A stretch of 15,697 nucleotides of DNA, from contig PTKD01000020.1 of assembly GCA_002938115.1 (NCBI GenBank), positions 1 through 15,697 of the forward strand. Reading direction: 5' to 3'. Below are positions 7,538 to 14,953 of the stretch, piece after piece. This DNA comes from Alphaproteobacteria bacterium MarineAlpha9_Bin7 (GTDB lineage: Bacteria > Pseudomonadota > Alphaproteobacteria > UBA7887). The stretch's first letter is position 1; the number at the start of each line of letters is the position of its first letter. The notes beneath the pieces were generated by a model. That model ran no database searches and was not told where the DNA came from. It saw only the letters and a list, made by a program, of their open reading frames with translations. The position numbers were made by a program, and so were the translations under genes.

Positions 7538-8824
7538 TTACGCGTTACGGGTTCCGATTCGAACAAATATCGCTGCGGCTACACAGGCTAATGCCGCAAG
7601 CCCCACTGGCCACGGAAGGCCGAAATCTGCGGCTACAGCACCGATAATCACGCTTCCCAGAGCAACACCGGCGCGGAACGCCAGACCATACAGACTGAGT
7701 ACACGGCCCCGCATTGCCCCGTCGACCGCGTCCTGGATGAGAGACTGGGCGCCTACGGCACATATTGTCATTGCAAACCCTGCTACGGCCACAGAGAGAA
7801 TTGCCAACCAAAACCAATCTGTTGCTACGAGTGCAATTAAGGAAAGGCCGAACAGTCCTGTGTTTAATACGACTAACTGCCGCAAACCTTCTGTACTCCG
7901 TCGCTGACTTAAATAAATGCCGGCTACTATTGAGCCAAGTCCAACGGATGATGTCAGCCAAGCCAAGCCAAGAGCACCACGTTGAAAAACATCCACTGAA
8001 AAACCCGGCAAAAGTTCGGCAAACGGCCTCCCGAAAGTTGCTGTGAAGGCAAATAAGATCAGTGTCGTCCGTATGGCGTGATTTTGAATTGCGTACTTAA
8101 TACCGTCCCTGATGCTTTCGAACACGCCGCTGGACTGTTTTGGATCGATCTGATCTTCGCGCGGGCGAAGCAATGTTGCCGCATATAGTAGGGCACAGAA
8201 GGTTGCCATATTTATCGCGAATGCGGGCGCGATCCCCCAACTCACTATGACTAAGCCAGCTAAAACTGGACCCACGAATCGCGCTATATTAAAAAGTAGA
8301 GAATTGCAAGCTATGGCAGCGTGCATGTCAGAACGCCGGATGAGACTTGGGATTAGCGCAAGTCGTACAGGTTGTGCAAATCCATACACCGCTCCGAGAT
8401 AAAGTGTTAGTACGAATAACAGCTCGATCGTAATCATGTTGGTGGCAGTTAGTATAAACAAGAGACCGGATTGGGTCATTGCGAGGATTTGAGAGATTTT
8501 GAACAACCGCAGGCGGTTGAAGCGATCGGCAATTTCTCCAGCAAATGGCCCAATTACTACTGTTGGAAGTAGCTCGGCAAAGGCCATTAGGCCGAGCCAC
8601 ATTGTCGACCCAGTCAGTTCCCAAGTTAACCAGCCCACGGCAACTCGTTGCACCCACGTTCCCACCATGGAGATAACGTTACCTTGCGCATATATCCGAT
8701 AATTTCGGTCGGCAAGAGCCCTGAAAACGCCTATGCGAACTATGAGTCGGGGCGCCAATCTGCGCTTTGCACGTCCGACTCTTCCTGTGTTGGTGTAGGA
8801 CGACCTGCTTGATGATTGAGTCAT
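7538..8824 (-). CDS. MFS transporter, EntS-like exporter family
   Basis: This is a cytoplasmic-membrane transporter of the major facilitator superfamily, in the MFS_3 group that includes the enterobactin exporter EntS. It has about 12 predicted membrane segments. The start of its core, FRALADRNYRIYAQGN (34-49), is typical, and the loop 2-3 motif GEIADRFNRLR (96-106) is the family signature. A later MRGRVLSLYGLAFR repeats the pattern in the second half. I chose the ATG at 8824 (428 residues); a TTG at 8845 would add seven residues with no better ribosome binding site. The arginine-rich N-terminus (residues 16-30) lies in the cytoplasm. It is about 80 bases downstream of the molybdopterin enzyme gene on the same strand and may be co-transcribed. 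The substrate cannot be told from sequence. Confidence 0.9.
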   Translation of the reverse strand: MTQSSSRSSYTNTGRVGRAKRRLAPRLIVRIGVFRALADRNYRIYAQGNVISMVGTWVQRVAVGWLTWELTGSTMWLGLMAFAELLPTVVIGPFAGEIADRFNRLRLFKISQILAMTQSGLLFILTATNMITIELLFVLTLYLGAVYGFAQPVRLALIPSLIRRSDMHAAIACNSLLFNIARFVGPVLAGLVIVSWGIAPAFAINMATFCALLYAATLLRPREDQIDPKQSSGVFESIRDGIKYAIQNHAIRTTLILFAFTATFGRPFAELLPGFSVDVFQRGALGLAWLTSSVGLGSIVAGIYLSQRRSTEGLRQLVVLNTGLFGLSLIALVATDWFWLAILSVAVAGFAMTICAVGAQSLIQDAVDGAMRGRVLSLYGLAFRAGVALGSVIIGAVAADFGLPWPVGLAALACVAAAIFVRIGTRNA

Positions 8825-8905
8825 CTTGGCGAGTCGCAATTGCAAATGCTCAAAACTGAATGCTGCTCACTATGTAACGATCATTTTTTGGCGGACGGTT
8901 TGAGC

Positions 8906-11233
8906 TTATGAGGCACGAGAATTTTGGATTGCTTGCCAGACAATTTGTGGGGTTGCAGGCATGTCAACATGGTCAATTCCATCCTCCGCCAGGGCATCAA
9001 CTATTGCATTGATGATTGCAGCTGGTGCGGCAACCGAGCCCGCTTCACCACATCCTTTAATGCCGCGTGGGTTGTTTTTACATGGAATCACGACATTGGA
9101 AAAATCGAATGACGGGAGATCGTCTGCCCGAGGCAGGCAGTAATCCATGAATGAGCCTGAGAGTAATTGTCCGTCTTCTGAGTAAACCGTTTTTTCAAGC
9201 AGCGCCTGGCCAACCCCTTGAGCAATGCCGCCGTGAACTTGGCCTTCTACCAATAGTGGGTTCACCAAAGTGCCGAAATCATCGACTATTGTATAGCTTT
9301 CTAGGCTTGTGACCCCAGTTTGTGGGTCAATTTCGACTTCGGCGACATGACAACCGTTAGGGAACGTCCACGCCGGCAATGTGATTGTGCCGCGTGCATC
9401 TAGGCCGCCATCAATATCGTCGGTCGGTGCATCCATTGTACGCGCTTGGTGTGCTAGATCGAGAATAGCTATATGCCGGTCGGTACCAGCGATTTTAAAT
9501 GTGCCATCTTCAAATTCAATATCTGCAAACGCTGCCTCTAGTCCCTGTGCAGCATAATGTTTCCCTCGTTCAATTACCAAATCAGCAGCAGCATCTATGG
9601 CCGTTGCTTGAGCAGTCAGCGAACGTGAACCGCCGGTGCCCCCTCCGGTTGCCACGAGGTCGGTATCTCCCTGCACAATACGGATTTCTTCGATAGGAAC
9701 ACCGAGTCTATCAGAGGCTACCTGTGCGTACGCCGTCTCGTGTCCCTGTCCATTCGACTGGGTCCCAACCAATATGGACACGGTTCCATCAGGTTCAAAC
9801 CGTACTTCGGCCGCCTCTCCCGGATCACCCATAGTGGATTCGATATAGTAACAGAGTCCAATGCCTCGCCTCCGTCCCAGGTTTTTCGCTTCGGCGCGCC
9901 GGTCTCCAAAAGTCTGCCAGTTGGCACGTGCCGTTACCATGTTAATTACACGATCGAAATCTCCCGAGTCATAAATTTCGTCGGCAGTAGTGGTAAATGG
10001 CATTATTTTTGATGAGATAAAGTTCTTACGGCGCAACTGAATCCTGTCCACACCTAGCTCTTGTGCCGCCTTGTCCATCAGACGCTCAATCATATAGATG
10101 GATTCTGGACGACCTGCCCCGCGATAAGCATCAACTGGAACAGTGTGGGTAAAAACACCGCGCACACGTGCATAGAGGGATTTAATGTCGTAGACCCCCG
10201 GCATCACCTTTATTGCGGCAAGGGTTGGGATATACGGGGCGAAATTGGATAAATATGCACCCATATTGGCGACAGTGTCGACACGCATGCCCACGATCTG
10301 ATTTTCTGAGTCAAATGCCATGTCCACTTGTGTCACATGGTCTCTGCCCATGGTGTCAGACAGGAATGACTCTCCGCGTTCAGCCACCCATTTAACTGGC
10401 CGGCCGAATTTTCGGGCCGACCAAATACACAAAGCTTGTTCAGGGTAATAAAATGTCTTCATACCAAATCCGCCGCCCACATCCGGTGTGACCACTCGCA
10501 CTAAATCAGGCTCAATTTTGAGGGTGTGGTTCGCGATTTGATCTTTGAGTAACCATCCACCTTGAGTACCTGAATAAAGCGTGGCTTTGCCACTGATCGA
10601 ATCAAACTCTCCAATGGCAGCCCGTGTTTCCATTGAATTCACGATCAGGCGATTATTGACCAATTTTAAACTCACAACATTTGCTGCAGTTTCAAAGGCC
10701 GCGTTTGTCTGGTCTTCGTTCCCATGACCCCAATCGAAAGCCAAGTTGCCACTTGCCTCTTCATGAACCTGCTGCGCTTCTTGAAACAGCGAGCCTTCGG
10801 TGTCGGTTGTCGCATCTAGCGCTTCATACTTGACCTCTATCAACTCAGCTGCGTCTTTAGCCTGGATGAATGTCTCAGCAATAACGAAGGCAACATTGTC
10901 GCCAACATGTCTGACCTTGTCTGAGCATAGAACTGGGCGAACCGGCAGCGGTGCCTTTGTGCCATCGCGGTTATCTAGAGGGACGAGGCATGGAATGCTA
11001 TTCGCTTCTTCAGCCTCTAAATCCGCGGCGGTGACGATGCCGACGACGCCCGAAGCATTTCTGGCAATTGCGCAATCCAGCGACTTAATGAGGGCGTGGG
11101 CAAACGGCGACCGGAGAAGGTATCCATAGCTCTGCCCAGAAATTTTTAGGTCGTCCGTATATTGACCTTTCCCCGTACTAAGCCGAGAATCTTCGACCCG
11201 ACGGACAGGCTGGCTAGTGCTAAATTGAACCAT
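8906..11233 (-). CDS. Molybdopterin-binding hydroxylase large subunit, CoxL-like form II
   Basis: This is the molybdenum-cofactor subunit of a xanthine oxidase/CO dehydrogenase-type hydroxylase, 775 residues and full length. An N-terminal hammerhead domain (about 10-125) is followed by two Mo-pterin binding domains. Visible motifs are GGGFGMK (253-259) near the cofactor, the active-site loop AYRGAGR (369-375), GGGTGGSRS further on, and GCGEAGS with the catalytic Glu730. True aerobic CO dehydrogenase (form I) has AYRCSFR in the loop, so this is form II and its substrate is probably an organic compound, not CO. The ATG is well supported by GAGGAG (11244-11239). No FAD subunit (CoxM) or [2Fe-2S] subunit (CoxS) gene lies on either side, so partners must be encoded elsewhere. 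Catalysis takes place in the cytoplasm or at the membrane. Confidence 0.93.
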   Translation of the reverse strand: MVQFSTSQPVRRVEDSRLSTGKGQYTDDLKISGQSYGYLLRSPFAHALIKSLDCAIARNASGVVGIVTAADLEAEEANSIPCLVPLDNRDGTKAPLPVRPVLCSDKVRHVGDNVAFVIAETFIQAKDAAELIEVKYEALDATTDTEGSLFQEAQQVHEEASGNLAFDWGHGNEDQTNAAFETAANVVSLKLVNNRLIVNSMETRAAIGEFDSISGKATLYSGTQGGWLLKDQIANHTLKIEPDLVRVVTPDVGGGFGMKTFYYPEQALCIWSARKFGRPVKWVAERGESFLSDTMGRDHVTQVDMAFDSENQIVGMRVDTVANMGAYLSNFAPYIPTLAAIKVMPGVYDIKSLYARVRGVFTHTVPVDAYRGAGRPESIYMIERLMDKAAQELGVDRIQLRRKNFISSKIMPFTTTADEIYDSGDFDRVINMVTARANWQTFGDRRAEAKNLGRRRGIGLCYYIESTMGDPGEAAEVRFEPDGTVSILVGTQSNGQGHETAYAQVASDRLGVPIEEIRIVQGDTDLVATGGGTGGSRSLTAQATAIDAAADLVIERGKHYAAQGLEAAFADIEFEDGTFKIAGTDRHIAILDLAHQARTMDAPTDDIDGGLDARGTITLPAWTFPNGCHVAEVEIDPQTGVTSLESYTIVDDFGTLVNPLLVEGQVHGGIAQGVGQALLEKTVYSEDGQLLSGSFMDYCLPRADDLPSFDFSNVVIPCKNNPRGIKGCGEAGSVAAPAAIINAIVDALAEDGIDHVDMPATPQIVWQAIQNSRAS

Positions 11234-11270
11234 GTTTGCTCCTCGATCTCGACTTTGGTGCGCAAATTAG

Positions 11271-11298
11271 AGTGTACTCACTTTCCTGAAGTGAGCAA
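11271..11298 (-). promoter_or_regulatory. Candidate promoter and operator of the CoxL-like gene
   Basis: On the minus strand TTGCTC (11298-11293) and TACACT (11276-11271) are separated by 16 bases and form a weak -35/-10 pair. The start point would give a leader of about 30 bases that carries the GAGGAG ribosome binding site. A perfect 7-bp inverted repeat, CTCACTT-5-AAGTGAG (11277-11295 on the plus strand), fills the spacer. A repressor or activator bound there would control the promoter. As RNA it would be a short hairpin, but no T-run follows, so a terminator is unlikely. Confidence 0.4.
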
Positions 11299-11518
11299 CA
11301 GACGGCAAGTCTTTTGGCGAAAATTCTACGTTAAAAGTAAGGAATTAGAAAAATTCTATTCGCTTTATTTTGTTTCTTTTGGAATGTGGCACCATCTCCT
11401 GTAAATGCGAAAACACCTCGTTGCATTGAAACTGGCAAGAGTACGTTGACGTCGCCTAATTCGTCTGCCTAAGTTCTCCCGGACGGCCTGTTCTTTGGAC
11501 TTATCTATATCGACTATA

Positions 11519-12079
11519 ATGGTAAAACTAGACAAAATTTATACGCGCGGGGGAGATGCAGGGCTTACTTCGCTTGGGGATGGCATGCGGGTGCCCAAGC
11601 ATGCATTGCGAGTGGCCGCATATGGTGCAATCGATGAGGCAAATGCTTCTATAGGCGTAGCGCGCCTCCATACAGATGGCAAGGTAGACTCCATGCTTGC
11701 CCAAATTCAAAATGATCTTTTTGATCTAGGTGCGGATTTGTGCGTGCCGGTGGGTGAGGAAGAAAAGCCGGCGCTACGTGTGAACGAACAACAAGTCGGG
11801 CGCCTGGAGCAGGAAATAGATCTTCTAAACGCTGAACTTCGCCCCCTGTCTTCATTCGTATTGCCTGGTGGTTTGCCTCCGGCCGCGTACTTGCACATGG
11901 CTCGAACGTCGGTTCGCCGTGCCGAACGATTGATTTTTGAACTTAATGAAGAGGAACAATTAACACCCCAAGTTCTTGCCTACATCAATAGACTTTCCGA
12001 TCATTTATTTGTATGCGCCCGATATGTGAATAATTGTGGCCAAGCGGACGTCTTGTGGGAACCAGGGAAAAATCAATAA
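11519..12079 (+). CDS. PduO-type cob(I)alamin adenosyltransferase
   Basis: This enzyme transfers the 5'-deoxyadenosyl group of ATP to reduced cobalamin, producing the coenzyme B12 form used by mutases and some reductases. It acts in the cytoplasm as a trimer in this family. The start is placed at ATG 11519 (186 residues) because MVKLDKIYTRGGDAGLTSLGDG is the usual family N-terminus; an in-frame TTG at 11495 adds eight unlikely residues. The ATP-binding N-terminal loop TRGGDAGLTSL (9-19), AYGAIDEANASIG (34-46), VRRAERLIFEL with Arg133, Arg134 and Arg137, and the late NRLSDHLFVCARYVN are all present. No clear ribosome binding site precedes the ATG. No cobalamin riboswitch was recognised in the 285 bases upstream, and no other B12 gene is nearby. 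Confidence 0.93.
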   Translation: MVKLDKIYTRGGDAGLTSLGDGMRVPKHALRVAAYGAIDEANASIGVARLHTDGKVDSMLAQIQNDLFDLGADLCVPVGEEEKPALRVNEQQVGRLEQEIDLLNAELRPLSSFVLPGGLPPAAYLHMARTSVRRAERLIFELNEEEQLTPQVLAYINRLSDHLFVCARYVNNCGQADVLWEPGKNQ

Positions 12080-12147
12080 TTCTTGAATGGTCTCTGAATG
12101 ATTTGGGATGACTTGCCGCTATCCTTACTGTTGTGATACGGAGTGAC

Positions 12148-12606
12148 ATGCTCAATCGTATCTCTTCGCTTTTTCGTGGTTCATCTGAGGTCGACCCGGA
12201 TGATGAGGGCGAGTTTGATATGCATTTGGGGGCTGCTGCCTTGCTGATAGAGGCTGCGTATATGGATGACCAATTTGATGAATCAGAGCGCGCGGTCATT
12301 TCGGACTTGGTTCGTCGTCATTTTGGCCTTGATTCAGCCGATTGCAAAAGTCTATTGGTTAAAGCCGAATCGGCTGTAGCCAGTTCACACCAATTGTACG
12401 AATTTACGCGATCTGTGAACGACAACTTCACACCGGAGCAACGTATAGAACTTATGGAAATGCTTTGGGAAGTAGTTTATGCCGATAACGAGGTGCACGA
12501 GTTTGAAGTGAATTTATTGAGGCGGGTTGGGGGACTAATCTATGTATCAGATCGGGATCGTGCGTTGGCGCGCCAGCGTGTGGCGCAACGACTGGGATCA
12601 TCCTGA
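12148..12606 (+). CDS. TerB-like protein
   Basis: This is a small all-helical protein of the TerB (tellurite resistance B-like) family, 152 residues from ATG 12148. GGAG (12140-12143) stands four bases before that ATG, which favours it over an in-frame GTG at 12133. Two acidic repeats, YMDDQFDESE and YADNEVHEFE, lie in matching positions of the two helical halves and correspond to the metal-binding loops of the family. In Alphaproteobacteria such single TerB proteins are common housekeeping genes of unknown role, and the name does not imply tellurite resistance here. It sits 68 bases after the adenosyltransferase and 58 before the ferredoxin. Confidence 0.85.
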   Translation: MLNRISSLFRGSSEVDPDDEGEFDMHLGAAALLIEAAYMDDQFDESERAVISDLVRRHFGLDSADCKSLLVKAESAVASSHQLYEFTRSVNDNFTPEQRIELMEMLWEVVYADNEVHEFEVNLLRRVGGLIYVSDRDRALARQRVAQRLGSS

Positions 12607-12664
12607 TTTGAGTCTAAGATCATAACTTCTTTGTTTGAATAAACTCCAGGGAGATCAGGTTGCA

Positions 12665-13006
12665 ATGACATACGTCGTTACCGAACTATGCATTAAATGC
12701 AAATACATGGATTGTGTTGAAGTGTGTCCGGTTGATTGTTTTTATGAGGGCGAAAATATGCTCGTCATTCATCCGGACGAATGTATCGATTGTGGAGTGT
12801 GTGAACCTGAATGCCCGGTCGAAGCGATATTGCCGGATACGGAAGGTGATCTCGAAAAATGGGTAACGCTGAACACGGATTACGCGGAGAAATGGCCCAA
12901 TATTACTCGCAAAGGCGAATCACCGCCTGATGCCGATGACTTTAAGGATGAACCCGGCAAATTTGAAAAATACTTTAGCGACGGCCCGGGTGCAGGCGCC
13001 ACCTGA
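12665..13006 (+). CDS. fdxA: FdxA, 7Fe ferredoxin ([3Fe-4S][4Fe-4S])
   Basis: FdxA is a small cytoplasmic electron carrier with one [3Fe-4S] and one [4Fe-4S] cluster, closely similar to the N-terminal part of Azotobacter ferredoxin I. The 113-residue protein from ATG 12665 (MTYVVTELC) has Cys9, Cys17, Cys21 and Cys25 in CIKCKYMDCVEVCPVDC and the second set in ECIDCGVCEPECP. It is followed by the usual hydrophilic C-terminal extension with WPNITRKGESPPDADD. An in-frame TTG at 12635 is not the start: family proteins begin at MTYVV, and AGG (12657-12659) lies at good distance from the ATG. It depends on the SUF pathway for its clusters. The neighbour carD follows in the same direction, an arrangement common in alphaproteobacterial genomes. 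Confidence 0.95.
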   Translation: MTYVVTELCIKCKYMDCVEVCPVDCFYEGENMLVIHPDECIDCGVCEPECPVEAILPDTEGDLEKWVTLNTDYAEKWPNITRKGESPPDADDFKDEPGKFEKYFSDGPGAGAT

Positions 13007-13079
13007 CCTCAATTTTCGGCGGCTGCAGCTGAGACGAGCCTGCTGATTGTTCGGCCCTATGTAGTTTATGTGCAGATTC

Positions 13080-13088
13080 TGGTATACT
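13080..13088 (+). promoter_or_regulatory. Candidate extended -10 promoter of carD
   Basis: TGGTATACT is an extended -10 element (TG, one base, then TATACT with five of six consensus bases). No good -35 is seen 17 bases upstream. It lies in the 263-base gap between fdxA and carD and would give carD a leader of about 175 bases. No other convincing promoter was found nearer to carD, and I see no known riboswitch or small RNA in the leader. Confidence 0.35.
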
Positions 13089-13269
13089 AGCTGAGCCTAA
13101 AAAATTGACCCTAAATTGCGGACTATGTTGTTGTCGGGGCGTGAACCAGTCTCGGGATCAAAATTTCAATTGGTGCCATAGCGCATTTGCATTCAAAGGT
13201 GTTTACCAGGTGCGAATCGGCCCAATAGGTCCGTAATTGTAGCATGAATGTAAGAAAGAGATCGGTACA

Positions 13270-13791
13270 ATGCCGCAAGCCGCAAAGAAAAAGAGTACTA
13301 AGAGACGATATAAAATTAAAGACTTGGTAGTTTATCCCTCGCACGGTGTCGGAAAAATTATCGGCATTGAGGAACAGGAGATAGGCGGCAGCAACCTCGA
13401 GCTATATGTTGTTTCCTTCGAAAAAGAAAGGATGCTGCTGCGTGTGCCACTGGATAAGGCGGACGGAGCTGGTATGCGTGGACTTAGTACCAAAGATGAA
13501 ATGGGAACCGTGGTGACGACGTTAAAGGGCCGGGCTAAAGTTAAACGAACCATGTGGAGTCGACGAGCCCAAGACTATCAGGAGAAACTCAATTCCGGTG
13601 ACCCAGTAAGAATAGCGGAGGTGCTTCGCGATTTGCACAGGGCGGCTGATCAGCCTGAGCAGTCGTATAGTGAGCGTCAGCTGTATGAGGCTGCGTTGGA
13701 TCGTCTGGCGCGCGAATTTGCGGCGGTGGAGAAGATAGATCAGGACACTGCTGAAGAGAGAATTGAGAATTGTTTTCATAGAGCAGGTTAA
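13270..13791 (+). CDS. carD: CarD/CdnL-family RNA polymerase-binding regulator
   Basis: CarD/CdnL binds the RNA polymerase beta subunit and stabilises open promoter complexes, notably at rRNA and other growth-linked promoters. The 173-residue protein has a lysine-rich N-terminus (KKKSTKRRYK), then the polymerase-interacting domain (about 15-70) beginning with KIKDLVVYPSHGVGKI. After it comes the C-terminal helical DNA-contact domain with MWSRRAQDYQEKLNSGDP and the RQLYEAALDRLAREFA helix. A tryptophan in the MWSRR segment matches the one that in characterised homologues wedges into the promoter bubble. The ribosome binding site is weak (GAG about 10 bases before ATG). It is transcribed with the same polarity as fdxA but probably has its own promoter in the 263-base gap. 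Confidence 0.95.
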   Translation: MPQAAKKKSTKRRYKIKDLVVYPSHGVGKIIGIEEQEIGGSNLELYVVSFEKERMLLRVPLDKADGAGMRGLSTKDEMGTVVTTLKGRAKVKRTMWSRRAQDYQEKLNSGDPVRIAEVLRDLHRAADQPEQSYSERQLYEAALDRLAREFAAVEKIDQDTAEERIENCFHRAG

Positions 13792-13895
13792 TAATAAGTG
13801 GCTGCAGCATATAGTTGCTGCTCTTCTGCTGAAATATGGGAAATAAATGTGGCAACCGATGAGTGGGGTGGGTTAAATCAGGGCATCAAGGAGGA

Positions 13896-13925
13896 GCGAC
13901 GGGCAGCGGTTTAACTGCTCGTCGC
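13896..13925 (+). promoter_or_regulatory. Leader hairpin abutting a ribosome binding site
   Basis: GCGACGGGCAG (13896-13906) pairs with CTGCTCGTCGC (13915-13925) over 11 pairs, ten Watson-Crick and one G-U, around the loop CGGTTTAA. The stem ends exactly where the GGAG (13926-13929) of the next gene begins, 6 bases before its TTG start. A second, stronger AAGGAGG (13888-13894) sits just left of the stem. No T-run follows, so it is not a standard terminator. A role in translation control is inferred. Confidence 0.5.
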
Positions 13926-13935
13926 GGAGTACCTA

Positions 13936-14742
13936 TTGACTAGTCGTGACGATGCAGTAATTGCAGTGCTGAAGGGTGCTCGAAGAGTGTGGGCCGTATC
14001 TGCTGTCCACGGAGAGATTGATCGCCTCCAGTCGCTACACAATCAATTAGAGCAGCGTTTTTTGGCCGGGGATCGGTTAGTATATCTCGGAAACTATTTG
14101 GGTTATGGGACTAAAATAACAGAGACGGTTGACGAACTTTTATTTGTCCGGCGCATGATACTCGCGCGATTTAACCTTTGTGATGGGGACGTCGTGTACT
14201 TGCGTGGCCGCCAGGAGGAAATGTGGCAAAAACTTTTGCAACTACATCTTGCTCCGGACCCCTCCCAGGTTTTCGAGTGGATGCTGGCTCAGGGGGCCGA
14301 TGCGACTTTGGTTGCCTACGGTGGAGACCCAGAAAAAGGTCGAATGTGGTGTCGTGATGGTGCCCACTCACTGGCTCGTTGGACCGGGGAACTAAGTCAA
14401 GCGGTTCATCAAAAGGCCGGACACGCCCAATTGTTTTCTTCACTTCGACGTGCGGCGGTCACCGAAGACGGAGGACTTTTGATGGTTCACGCTGGCATAG
14501 ACGCAGCTCGGCCTCTATGGGCTCAGACTGACAGTTTTTGGTGGGGTTCGAGCGGTTATACAAATTTGGAGCCAACGTACGAGGGGTTTCATCGGGTGAT
14601 CCGCGGATTTGATCCAGATCGTTCGGGTTCGTCGCTGGAGAAGTATGCGGTCACACTTGACAAGGGCTGTGGCGCTGGAGGGGCATTACACGCTGCCTGC
14701 TTTGGCATGGGCGGAGAAGTTATCTGCGAAATCAGTGGTTGA
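13936..14742 (+). CDS. Degenerate metallophosphoesterase (PPP fold, ligands lost)
   Basis: This 268-residue protein follows the bacterial serine/threonine phosphatase (PPP) fold throughout but has lost most of its catalytic residues. Where active members have GDIHG, it has SAVHG (22-26; first metal Asp lost). GDYVDRG is replaced by GNYLGYG (52-58; bridging Asp to Asn), GNHE by GRQE (91-94; metal Asn and catalytic His lost), and the late HGHTP by RGFDP (223-227). Only the His of MVHAGI (185) and the structural segments remain, including the C-terminal LDKGCGAGGAL. The frame is intact and codon use looks normal, so it is a pseudoenzyme candidate and not an evident pseudogene. The start is TTG, supported by GGAG at 13926-13929 with 6-base spacing. 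Function is unknown; a regulatory or binding role is possible. It is 144 bases after carD. Confidence 0.82.
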   Translation: MTSRDDAVIAVLKGARRVWAVSAVHGEIDRLQSLHNQLEQRFLAGDRLVYLGNYLGYGTKITETVDELLFVRRMILARFNLCDGDVVYLRGRQEEMWQKLLQLHLAPDPSQVFEWMLAQGADATLVAYGGDPEKGRMWCRDGAHSLARWTGELSQAVHQKAGHAQLFSSLRRAAVTEDGGLLMVHAGIDAARPLWAQTDSFWWGSSGYTNLEPTYEGFHRVIRGFDPDRSGSSLEKYAVTLDKGCGAGGALHAACFGMGGEVICEISG

Positions 14743-14953
14743 ATAAAACCTAGAATTAAAACAGTTCCGAGAAAGCCTTAACGTTGAATTATTGAAATCG
14801 GTGCTGTGTGTCGCACATGTTCGCGTTTAATCGGCCCGTTTATTGGCATTAAATGTCGTTTCCCGAGCAATATGCGGTGCTACGAGGGATGTTCGTGTGG
14901 GCGATGTGGGCAGCGTGCTCTTTTCCTTTGCTGAGTGGCCACGGTAGTATGCT

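Noticed and set aside
8906..11233. Naming the CoxL-like gene a CO dehydrogenase
   Set aside because: The active-site loop is AYRGAGR, not AYRCSFR, so the copper-binding cysteine of true CO dehydrogenase is absent.
11162..11404. Plus-strand frame of 80 codons in the CoxL upstream region
   Set aside because: It overlaps the start of the CoxL-like gene and its promoter; the translated sequence looks random.
11515..11520. Perfect TATAAT just before the adenosyltransferase gene
   Set aside because: It overlaps the ATG start codon itself, and the TTGGAC upstream is only 14 bases away. A start point there would fall inside the coding region, so it is probably chance.
12148..12606. Tellurite resistance role for the TerB-like gene
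   Set aside because: No terC, terD or terZ genes are nearby, and lone TerB domains are widespread without that function.
13804..13821. GCAGCA-6-TGCTGC hairpin after carD as a terminator
   Set aside because: The stem is only six pairs and no T-run follows.
13939..13946. GACTAGTC palindrome as a second IscR-like site
   Set aside because: It lacks the three-base spacer between half-sites and lies inside the coding region just after the TTG start.
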